A DNA stretch of 64,000 nt from contig OZ038423.1 in assembly GCA_964036155.1 (NCBI GenBank), positions 70,943,249-71,007,248 on the forward strand, written 5' to 3'. Origin of the DNA: Diploscapter coronatus. Lineage: Eukaryota; Nematoda; Chromadorea; Rhabditida; Rhabditidae. Under the pieces are notes generated by a model that worked only from the letters and a program-made list of their open reading frames with translations, was not told the origin of the DNA and ran no database searches. Positions 51,693-62,207 of the stretch are shown piece by piece (positions within the stretch are counted from its first letter, which is position 1; every line of letters starts with the position of its first letter). The translations under genes were made by a program, and so were the position numbers.

Positions 51693-53706
51693 ATGTCGCT
51701 TTCCAGCAAAGTGGGCGCAGCCGTAATGGAGTCTGCGTCGTCGTTGCGGTTTTCGTTGTTCGATTTGATTCACCGACTAATTTTCCCACCGGAGAGCAAC
51801 TGCACTAGCGACACGCCGTCAGCGCCAGAATTTTTGTCAAGTAAATTTTAGAAGTTCTTTAAAAACTCACTTTCATATTGATAAAAGCTTGTCCTTCGTG
51901 CAAATTGAACATTTTTACCATTTTTAGAAAGAAATTCTTGATCTTCACTATTTATGCAAGGAAAAAGTTGATCTTTACCAAATAAAACCATAAATTTCAG
52001 ACCTCGAGCCATTTCAAGTGGTGATGATCTCTATTGCCTCCTGCTTGACGCTAATCATCCTCATTCTCGCACTGATCCACTGGTTCTACGTCTACAATTA
52101 CGTGGCCCTTGAAGAGCGAAGGAACAAACTGTACTGGCTAGTTACTCTATTCCCGGTTTCTACGTCCTGCTGCCTTCTGTCGATGCTCATTCCTAGGGCT
52201 TCTTTGGTGTGTATGCTAATTTTTCTAAAATACTCTCACATTGAATTTTTCTCTGCAGAACTTCACAATGATTTTTCTACCATTATTGAAATTTTCAATA
52301 TCATTATCATCTTGCTAAGCAAAAATCCCAATATTTTTCTAACTAATCATCGTGCTATATCAAATCTCGATTTTAAAGATCTCAAAGATTTTATAGATCC
52401 GGATATATGATACCCCTATGTTTCAGATAATCTCGGCCCTCGGGATTCTGTACTTTCTGGTCTGTCTGCAAATCCTCGTCTCCCTGTGCCGTCACCTGTT
52501 CGGCGGCCGAACGTCTTTCTCCGACGTCCTGCAGATCGAGTCCAGGCAAATCGACTTCCGAAGTCCGCCTTTCTGCTGCTTGCTCCCGAAATTGCCCAGA
52601 GCCGCTGCAACTGAGTAAGGGCGTCACATTTTATCCATTGAAAAATTGGAGTTGATTGATTATTGGAAGCTGATGTCCCTGAAAATGTTTAAAGGCGTCA
52701 AACTTATGAGAAACTAAATTTTATTGACTATTGAAGAAGACGCCCCCTAAAATTTTCATGATCACGCTCTTTGATTTCAGGAAAAATCTCCGACGCCTCG
52801 AGTGGTTCGTCCTCCAGGCGCCCATCGTTCGCTCGCTCATCCTCATCGTTGACATCGTCGCCGTTACTGAATTGAGGGAGGCCGCAGTACCGTAAGTCTG
52901 ACACCGTCACGACACCATTTGAAATTGACGTCACGGATTCAGAATCCTTCGGTATGCCGATGTCGCCGCGGTTGGTTCTCTGATGTTGGCAATATTTGGC
53001 GTTCATACTTTGGCAAGAACGACGGCGGTAAAAATTTAATTGATTGATGGCGTCATAGATTTTTAAAGAGCGTTATATTTTTAAAAGACGTCACGTTTTT
53101 TCCAAAATGGCGCCACAATAGTCAATATTTTTCAGGACAAACTAAGCGACTACTGCTTCATGACGATATTCCGACTGGTCGACATCTCGTTGCTCTTCTT
53201 CTCTGGCCAACAGCCCATCATCTTCCAGAACATCTTGGTTCGGTTCAATCTCATCAAATGCGGACCGTTGTTGAGTTCCCTGGAAAATGCAGCTTGTGAG
53301 AGAATATTTTAATCTATAAATTATTCTATTGATATTATATGTAATATAAAGCCGAAACTTATGAAGATCATCATTCAATTCATACAAACAAATTGTGTTT
53401 CTATTCAGTTTTCTGTAACATTTTATCAATGGTTTTCAAAATTATGATCTTTTTCCAGTTGTGTGCAACTTTGTGGTGATCTGCGAGCTGTTCTGCCTGT
53501 GTCTGATCGCAAGCTGGCTGCTTTCGCCCAGGTAAAATTCAAACCTTTAGATTTTAGTTCAAATTTAACTAATTTTAAATTAACTCCGAATGAAAAATGA
53601 TTTCAGAAGAAACGCGATGTTCGACAAACTGCCCATTTGGCACAGGACGCTGCCTTCGTTGCATGAAACTGAGCAATCAATACTCGATGCAGAATATCAG
53701 AACTAA
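51693..53706 (+). CDS. organic solute transporter alpha-like (OSTa/TMEM184 family)
   Basis: ATG at 51693 (MSLSSKVGAAVMESAS) with an N-terminal extracellular part containing Asn-X-Ser/Thr-like NCTS. Seven membrane segments follow: VVMISIASCLTLIILILALI (about 52020), then RNKLYWLVTLFPVSTSCCLLSM with the family-typical 'YWLV...P' helix. Further helices are ILYFLVCLQILVSL, LQAPIVRSLILIVDIVAV, VAAVGSLMLAIFGVH, the 'TIFRLVDISLLFFSGQQPIIF' region, and FVVICELFCLCLIASWLL. A Cys-rich stretch PPFCCLLPKLP (about 52560) matches the CCC-type cysteine motif of OSTa. Stop at 53704-53706. Known OSTa proteins move bile acids or steroids in heteromers with OSTb, and C. elegans has several paralogues. About seven exons. 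Confidence 0.85.
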
Positions 53707-54511
53707 GCGGGGGGTCTGGGTCGAACTTATATTTGATTCAAGTCTGAGATATTTTGGACCCAAATCTGACTGACACTTTTCTGGATTTATCTTGAACTTA
53801 CTAAGATTTTATTCGGATTTTATTTAGACTTGAAAAATAGTCTGCTAAATTTCGAGATTTACATGAGTACAATGTAAGTCAAGCTGATCTTCATGAAATT
53901 GGCATAGAATTTTAGGAAATATACTAATATTTGAGATAGAATATTTAATTTATGCTAATTTCGGTCTTCTCTCTATTCTCTTCATGTCGATACAGTTTCA
54001 ATGACGCTATACATCATAATATCATTTGTTTAGCGATATTGATCTACTATTCAATTTTTTCATCAATAACGCAGGTCAATTGCTTTCTCGCACTAACTCA
54101 AATTATCAAAAACGGGTTTAGGAGTCTTTAAATTAATCTTCAAATTGAAACTAGTCAGAATCTGTCAGGTCTTTATGAAGTACATATTGAAACTCGGTGA
54201 AATGGTCAATAAATCGATATAGAACATTGATTTTATTTGCATTTACATTAAACTACTCGTGATTAAATCAATATTAAGACTAAATATAAACTTAAGAATT
54301 GTCGTTTGAGATAAAATCGCATTTTTATCGAGTACCACGAATTCTCGAAGGGCCGTAGAACATCTAAATTTAAATGTATCTAGACATACTTTGAAAATAA
54401 AAATACCACATCGTTATCATTCGTCTTGTGCAATCTATAGTCGTTATTATGCAGGTTTTGAACTATCGGAGATCTAAAATGTAAATTTAAAGATTCCGGA
54501 AATACAATTTA
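53707..54511. other. convergent spacer
   Basis: 3' UTRs of the transporter (+) and of the large disordered gene (-). One copy of the dispersed motif with its extension (CATGAAGATCAGCTTG on the - strand, 53885). No gene. Confidence 0.5.
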
Positions 54512-57500
54512 ATCCCACTCAATATGATTATGTGATGATAATTCGGCCACAGATGAAATATCATTATTATGATTATTCATTAAAGGAGTATCTGAGTCCT
54601 AAAATATGTGGTTTAAAAATAATAATTTTAAAGATTACCTGATGTAAGTGATCATAGCTCTGCGAATTTCTCATGCCCTTTTCATTACTCGGCTGCAAAG
54701 AAACGGCCAACCTCTGGCCACTCCTCCATATATCCATTGTGTCCTGAATTTGTATAAAAGTAGGCGAGGCTTATTTTCAAAAATGGGCGGAGTTTTGCAA
54801 TTATTATTCCGCACGATTAAACCTCAAGTGAAGGAAGTCCAAGTTCACTGCGACTTCTTCGAAGTTCGTCTTCTCTTTCTCGGAGCTAAAATTCGATAAA
54901 TATTGATTTTTCAATAAAATCATTGCAAAAATCGATGATATTGATTTTTCTCCAAAATTTTTATTTACCTGTCTAATTTCTTCTTCAATCAGCGACTCCC
55001 GGGCTTCGGCAGCCTTTCTGAGCTTCATGACAACCCGACTTCCACCGTTTGCAGACTCAGAAACGGACGATTGAGACTTTTTGATGTAACGACCGTTTTG
55101 TTTGGGTTGATGGTTGTAAGAGTAGTCCTAAATTCGAAACTTTTAACTTTAAAATATTCAAATAGTCAATTTAGAGCTGATCCTTATCATATTGTTTGAT
55201 GCTAGACCATAAACATCCTCAAATTTGAGTTTAAAAAGCTGATTTGCTTTCTGCAATCCAAATTTACCTGGTCCTTACGATGGAACCCATTGCTCTGATG
55301 GTTTTGATGGTTATCCTCTGCTTCCCTCAACTCCACCCTTCTCCAATGTAACTCTTCCATCATTTGGCGAGTGGTTTCAGGGATGGTTAATCCGACGCCT
55401 AAAATATATATTTAAAACGGTATTTCATATATTCTACTTGTCACGACATCCGGATTTTGTCTCATATACAGTAGGAATAGCTCTTCTTCAACTTCGAATG
55501 GATCCCTCGGCGAAGGCTGCATCATACCTTAAATTATAGCTTAGCTTAATGTTTTTTTAAATCGAGCTTTACTTCCATTCGTATCACTATGGTCATGATA
55601 TCCGTTAGTCACCCTATTTGATTGATAGCTCGGTTGATAGCCGTTTTGTACCTGTGGCGGGATTGCATCGAATTTCTAAATTTCAAATTTTCAGTTCCCG
55701 CCGCCCTTTTCCTGCAGCTCACGGGTTGGCTCGTTTTTACATTGGCCTGTTGTCGCATCTGCACGATTTGGGACTTCGGAGGCAGAGGTGGGGGAATCAA
55801 GTCTACCGAATAGGAATTCGAATTCGAATTCGTCGGCGATCTATCTGAGAATTTACCAAACATATCACCTATTTCAAAATAATAGGAGCTCTGCAAGGAT
55901 ACATGGTTTGATGGGCGTGATTTTTCTCCTCGTTTTTTTTTTGAAAAGGAGAGAAAGAATAAGTTCCGTCCATAAAATTACGCGCTTTGCAGAGATTCCC
56001 CCTTTTCATGAAGAGATGACTACTAACCCCGTCCGTTCTGATGAAAATTCCCATTTTCGAATTTCATGATGGACTGGTGAATGTTCGCTATGGATTCCCT
56101 GCTCACTGCCTCTTTTATTTTATCCTTGTCATACCTAGAAACTAAAATACAGTAAGTTTTATTCGAATTTCTACTACCAAGGCTGCTTTTCCGCTTGTAT
56201 CACTAGAGACTCTAAACTCTTCCCCTTGTGCAAGACGTGCAATGGCCGAGTGGGCTCGACCGAGTCATGGATGATTTTCTGAAAATTTATCTTTTGGGGA
56301 AATTCGAATTTTCCTAGATCCTAGATTTTCGCCAAACATATATAAGGATTAAAACCTTGACGTATTCTGCCTCCCGTTCAGTTTCTTGCATTTTTCGTAA
56401 GCGCTGCTCCGGAATTCTGGAGTCTGCTGGGATTTCTACTGGATTCGAAGCCACTAAGCTAGCTGATAGCGCATCAGTGGATCTCCATTTCGGGAAGCCA
56501 AATCCCTTTCTTCGACTGTCCTGTTGCTTTTCTATCTCCTAAATAAAGAAAAATAAGTCCATTATTAGAATAGGAAACACACAGCTGGAATATAATTTGA
56601 AATATACCCTAATTTGTTGCTCCTTAGCGACATTATGTTGCCAGTAATTCCTGATGGAATTGGTGTGAGAATGTGCTACTTGTCCCGCCAGCTTGGAAAC
56701 GGGCCACTTGTCAAGCTCTGAAATTTTCTGGGTCTCTTTTTTAAAAAATTAGATCGTTTTTTAGAAAAGATAAAATTTTGAGAAGAGGATCATTCTTTTC
56801 TGAAAAAAAACAAATTATAATAAAGAACAACTTTTTCCTAATAAAATAGGTCAAAATCGTTATGAAGATCAGTTTCTTTTTCTAATAAAGATAAAATTTC
56901 AGTGAAGATCAGGCATTCCCATCAAAATATGCATTTTTATAGAAAGCCAATCAAATTTCAATCGATAAAAATATAGATCGCTCAAGATTGTGCACCTATT
57001 TTGGTGTGGTCTGCGGAAATGAGAAGGAAAGACAAGGGATATGTCAAATCGGGTATTGACAGCTAGAGATTAAGGCTAGATCAAACAAATAACGCCATTT
57101 TAAGAAAAAAACTTTTGTTTGATTTATAGAAATCAAAGAGGCTAAAGTTAACTGAACAGTTAGGAATCTGGTTATCTTATCCAGTCTTCGCTCAGATATC
57201 CCGGATTTCAAGTATCCAAAGAAAAATCTCACAAAAAAGATGACGAAAAATCTAGAGGGCCCTGAGGAATAGAGGAATCCAGATAGACTGTCAATAAATC
57301 AATATAAAATCCAAGAAATTGAAATCAAAAACTTTAAGATATTTTTAGAAGGCATACTCTTAAATTAGAATATGTTAAGGTTCACGAAACATAACATGAA
57401 AATGTCTAAGTAAATGGTGGAGTGAAAGAATCGGTAAGCAGAATGAAAGAGTTAGAAACCTCAAAATAAACAATTTTTGCGCGACCTCTCAAACGTGGGG

Positions 57501-59145
57501 GAGGTAAGAAGAGAAAATAGAAAATCCGGTAGAGAAATAAAAAGAGCGTACTAGAAAAATCGAACTTAAAAAACATTTAATAATTTGAATAATAAAATTT
57601 CTTATTGCAAAATTGACTTACCTTGAATTTTGCTACTCTGCGTCTCTCCCCCGTTCGTCCAAGACTCGGTCAACGTTCCATTCGGGACTTTACTCATTTT
57701 CTTGATTTGTTCTCTGTCAATTACCATTTCATCCTCCTGTTGTTCGGATAAGCTGTGGAACTGAAATTCAAATAATAACAAAAATCATGAGAAAATGGAA
57801 TATTCTCGGATCATATAAGCTGCAATAAATATTCAGGTTTACATATGTTAATATTACGTCTCATAAATTTAATGACCTTGCTATTACACAGTTATCTAAT
57901 GTAAAAGAAAAATGGAGGAAGATCATATTCAAAACTATAAGCTTTCGGATACTCTAAAAACTAATAGAACTTAACCTAAAATGATCAAATAGTGCAACCT
58001 TATAATATTTATCACTAATATCAATAAAATAACAAAAACCACGATAATATACACCATCCTACCACTAAACCAAGCTAGAATATGATAAGTTTAAATAAAA
58101 TTGATAAAAAAAAATTTTTTAAAAAGCAATGATAAAAATACTGTACTATCATTCCATCATTCTTGTCACAAATATCAATAAAATATCAAAAATCATGATA
58201 ATATAGTATCGTCTTATCACTTATCGCTAATCCTCCTTCCCTCTCACCTTCCTGACATCAGCCTTTTCTCGCCTGATCGGGCTCCTCAATGAGCCGTTCC
58301 TCTGGCCGAACGGCTGACTTGCGGAATTCTCTGTGCTCGTCTCGACGAAAAGCCGTATTTGCGAGAGATCAGCTTGCGGGGAATTACCCAATCGAGTCGA
58401 TAGTGGGGGAATGAGCGGAATGGGCGGAACGCTAGGAACCGGGTCAGGTGGTGAGCCACTTAGCTGTCTGGAAAAAGATGATGTCAAGTAATCAAGTTAT
58501 ATTACAAGTTGGCAAATAGTAAAGTAGTAGTACATCAGGAAAACGACATATTACATTTTTCCAATATTCGCTTAGAGGGCTAGAACCAGGCTATCAGGCT
58601 ATTAAGCAATGCTACTAGTTAGATAAATAGTAAAGTAGGTATCAATTTTATAAAAGAATAGAATAGAATGACAAATTCTACGGTAGCTTCGGATTCTAGC
58701 TACAGAAAGATATAAACTTTAACTGGTATTTAGATATGTGGGATATTGAATATTCGGAGAACCGTTATAAATTTTAGTGTAAATTTAAACGTCAACTTTA
58801 AACATAAGGAAAATTAACCTAACGCTATTCAAAAGTTATTAAATGTTAAGTTGCTGATAAAATTTCTTCAATGATTCAGCTTTCTTACTCATCATCCGGA
58901 TGCATAACCCCTATAGTCGTGATATGAGGTCCAGTAAATACATTAGACGAATACGTAATTTTAGCTGATTTATTAGAACCCTTTCTGATCTTATCCAGAG
59001 AAGAATATATCACTTCCTGAAAATAGTCAATTTTCGAATCAATAAGAATTTATACCTTTTCCTTTTTAATGGTTCCATTTAAGATAGGAAAACTCTTAGG
59101 ATATCCGTTCTTTTCATCGTACCTCAGGCAATATTTATCTGTCAT
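54512..59145 (-). CDS. large disordered protein with helical charged segments, unrecognised
   Basis: About 15 exons join from ATG at 59145 (directly after a TTTTAG acceptor) to TAA at 54512, for roughly 650 residues. N-terminus MTDKYCLRYDEKNGYPKSF; a Pro-rich linker PVPSVPPIPLIPPL (about 58430); a charged helix ending LRKMQETEREAEYVKV (about 56360); RPLHVLHKGKSLESL (about 56240); a second Pro-rich SH3-ligand-like LIPPPLPPKS (about 55800); DPFEVEEELFLLYMRQNP (about 55490); and a helix RKAAEARESLIEEEIRQ (about 55000). The tail is Asn/Ser-rich and ends HIEWD. The 'EREAEYV' and 'SLIEEEIR' helices recall the AKAP2/MISP cytoskeletal-adaptor group, but that is only a resemblance. There is no membrane or catalytic motif. 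Many consistent splice joins make the gene itself secure. Confidence 0.75.
57990..58215. repeat. imperfect direct repeat in an intron
   Basis: AATATCAATAAAATA followed by CAAAAA and CAxGATAATATA occurs at about 58017-58050 and again at about 58172-58206, roughly 155 bp apart. A weaker third copy may lie near 57770. It is AT-rich and lies in an intron of the large disordered gene. Confidence 0.5.
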
Positions 59146-60134
59146 CTAAAATCAGTTGAAAAATTAGGATATCAAAAACCATCTGCTAAAATGAAAAAAA
59201 CTTACGTCATAAACACTGTCTTACACCGGACAGCTTTCTGGTGTGAATGCACACTTGCCTTGGGCTAGAAGAGAGTTGATTCTGCGTCTTTACCCAGGTT
59301 TTTCTCACCATATGGCTAGAGATAGAATGATAAGAGAAGAGGTTAGAGAAGGAAAAGATAAGTGATTGGAGAGATACGGTCAAATAGAGGAATGACGAAA
59401 ACGGGGCCCACTTGAGAATGTTCAGTGAAGAAAGGTGCCAATAGCTCTATTTTTCTTGATAGAAAAAAACGGATATCTGAAACATGTTGATAGAGAAAAA
59501 TATTATTTAATGAAAATTTAGACCAAGTAATATTTGGCGTTGTATTTATGTAGATATGGTTAAGGCAGTAATGTAGATTTTAGCATTGGTGAGGTCAGAG
59601 AATCAGTTGGGCTTAGTTTCAGCTCGGTTGGACCTTTTGCTACATGATTTTCAAAGTTCCATATATGAACACACAAGAAGATATGCGAAATTTTGGATTT
59701 TTGACATTGTCACGCGGCGAAGCTCGGATTCGGTTCTAAATAGATAGAGTAGCGCTAAAATAATATATTGGAAAGGTTTAATCTCATGTTATCCAGGCGA
59801 CATGCCATTTTATTACTTCGTGCCCAACTTGCCCCTTCTTATATAATATGCTAAATTCCATTTTTAGCTTTTTTCTGATTTTTCAAACAATGACGCAAAA
59901 TTTTCTCGATGGCAAAAATTTCGCCTACATTTCTGCGGGTTTGTTGTTAATTCTGGCTCGATTTTCAGGCGCCGCGTCCTGTCTGAATCATTCCAAAACA
60001 CTAAACGAAAAAGGAAATATGAATTTCTCGAAGCAAGAGAAAAGAAGAGCGTATAAATTTCAATACGACACTCGAAAACTACGCATTCGGAAATCAATCC
60101 TATTTTCTTCAAGATCTCTTTAGTTTATCATATT
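59146..60134. other. bidirectional promoter region
   Basis: A 989-bp spacer between two divergent genes. An ORF at 59848-60123 has no features. A relatively GC-rich patch is at 59216-59300. No gene is called. Confidence 0.45.
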
Positions 60135-61746
60135 ATGGGTAAGCCAAATTTTAAGGGATATTTGAAATTCTTAATTCCACAGAATATATTTCATCTTTGA
60201 AGACTATTTGAAGTCCCTGAATTTAGAATATCCCCGTCGTCGTTCAAGGCATAGGGTTACAGAAACTGTTGATCAAATGAGGGAGGAAAAGATTGACAGG
60301 TGAAGACCAGCTTTTTTCTACGTAAAATAGGGATATTCGAAGATTTTGGCTCTTATAAAACGAAGTCAGACCTGAAATTTTAGAATATTCAAGAAATAAT
60401 TTATCATATCAAGCTGATAAATTATAATAAGCCATCCCTACTTCACATTTTAGTCAGCCAAATTTTGAGCCTATTATTGCTAGTCAGAATTATGATGTCT
60501 CAGGCATATCAGACCCCGATCTTCATCAGCGTTTCGCATCCCCGAGCACCGTAGATATATGGATCAATTCAGTTCTCCTTTCATTGAACCACATCGGAGT
60601 CCTGTTCCGGCTGGGACCGACCGATACTATTTTCACGAAATCTACAAAGTCATAAAATTATTGAACCTCAAAAATCAATATTTTCAGACCAAAACCACCA
60701 CTGTCTATCGTCCATTGAACAGCAGAGTTACGGTACTTTAATTAGCATAAACTTGAAATTTTATATTTCAGCCGAGTTTTGAAAGGGAGCATTTCATCAG
60801 ACGGCCTACCGTAGTCAGATACGAAGATGACTATGCAGTCCCTAGATCGAGATTCGCTTCTAAGGCAAACGTAAGGATTATTGCAGTTATGCTAATTTTT
60901 TAAAATGCTAGGCCTATGATATTTCAACTCATAAAAGCTCTCCGATACCTCAGGAAAGACGCGAGCTTCACGAAAAATTCGAGGTATATTCTAATTTTTT
61001 TCTAAACCTAGAAAATATTTAGAACCATCAAAAATTCAAGAACGACTACTATTCTTCGCATTCGAATTTCTATGATTTCGGGGTAGTTTAGTTACTGTAT
61101 TTTAAAAGCGTTCCGATTTTTAGCGTCCTATCAGCGAATCGAGCGTCGAAGATAACCATCAAAATAGCCACCTTCCGACCAGATTCAAGTCCAATTTTGA
61201 CCGTCTATCCATCGAAGACTCAGATAGATCGAAAGATTTTCTGTACGATTTTCCTCGTTTTCCTCGTTTATGCTAATTTTCCTAGTTCCCCACATTTCGA
61301 TGAATTTCATAAGGAAGAGCGACGAAAGGGCAAAAAGTCCATTGTCACTGTGAACGTAAGACGCTAACTTTGACAAAAGGAGCGGGGCTTACGAGTTAAT
61401 TTTCTAGGTCTTTGTGGATGACGTTTATCCTACGGAAAATCGACCTTTGAACACCGATAAAGAGGTACCGTAATCCTGATTTTTTCTAGAAAAAGATGAA
61501 TTTTAGAATGAAGATCTGTACAACCTTGGAACTGAAAAGGAAATTTCCGGGCTGATGAAAAATCGATATTCATTTCCCGACAACGCGGTTGTTCATCATT
61601 ACGGGTAAAAGCAGATTAGAAAATATCGAATGAAGAAAATCTTCAGGGATGAACTTTCTAATGATTATCAATTAAAGTCGGTGGATGTAACTTCGAAAAA
61701 TCGCGATACCGGATCGGTTTACGAGAAAAAATCCATCTATATTTAA
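60135..61746 (+). CDS. Arg/Tyr/Ser-rich disordered protein (about 310 residues), unrecognised
   Basis: The start codon is split off in a tiny exon: ATGG at 60135-60138 then a GTAAG intron, joining EYPRRRSRHRVTET (from about 60222). Further exons read HIRPRSSSAFRIPEHRRYM, TKTTTVYRPLNSRVT, PSFEREHFIRRPTVVRYEDD, AYDISTHKSSPIPQE, and RPISESSVEDNHQNSH; then DFLSPHFDEFHKEERRKGKK using a GTACG donor at about 61242, VFVDDVYPTENRPLNT, and a last exon ending VYEKKSIYI before TAA at 61744-61746. Introns are all about 40-80 nt. The product is hydrophilic, rich in Arg, Tyr, Ser and Asp, with no signal peptide or membrane segment. I do not recognise it. Joining of 9-10 short exons in frame supports a real gene. 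Confidence 0.65.
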
Positions 61747-62207
61747 ATTTGCTTGTTGAGAAATTCATAGCACTGCCAAAAGTAATCCTTTATTTGGGCT
61801 TTTCCTTTCATATCATCATTTCTCCAAGAATTTTATATAGACTATCAGGAATAAATTGCGTTCTCTTCAAATTTTCAAGGAGAAAGATAAAATCAGTTCT
61901 GGGGAATCACAAAAAATTCAAGAAATTTAAAAATAGCCCCGGTGTAGACTTTAGTACTGTACATACACGAAGTTTAAACAATTTGCAATTTTGTCACATT
62001 CTAACGTTTTCAAATGACGCAACGAAGTTGCAAATTTACAACTCAGAAAAGTATATAATTTTGTTGGAAAAGTGATCAAAATCAGCTTTTCAAAGGAAAT
62101 GAGAACATGGAATACTCGAGTTTTGGTGGAGGAAGAATTTTGAAGTGGACGGAACCAGGAAAGAAAAGCGGGCGAAACCTAACGCCGCGATCCGTAAAAG
62201 CTGTCGT
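61747..62207. other. convergent spacer
   Basis: 3' UTRs of the disordered protein (+) and of VPS-2 (-). ORFs here are not supported by splice or composition. Confidence 0.5.

Noticed and set aside
56235..56270. A-box-like ATGGCCGAGTGGGCTCGACC suggesting a tRNA
   Set aside because: It is the complement of a coding exon (RPLHVLHKG) of the large disordered gene, and no B-box or cloverleaf follows.
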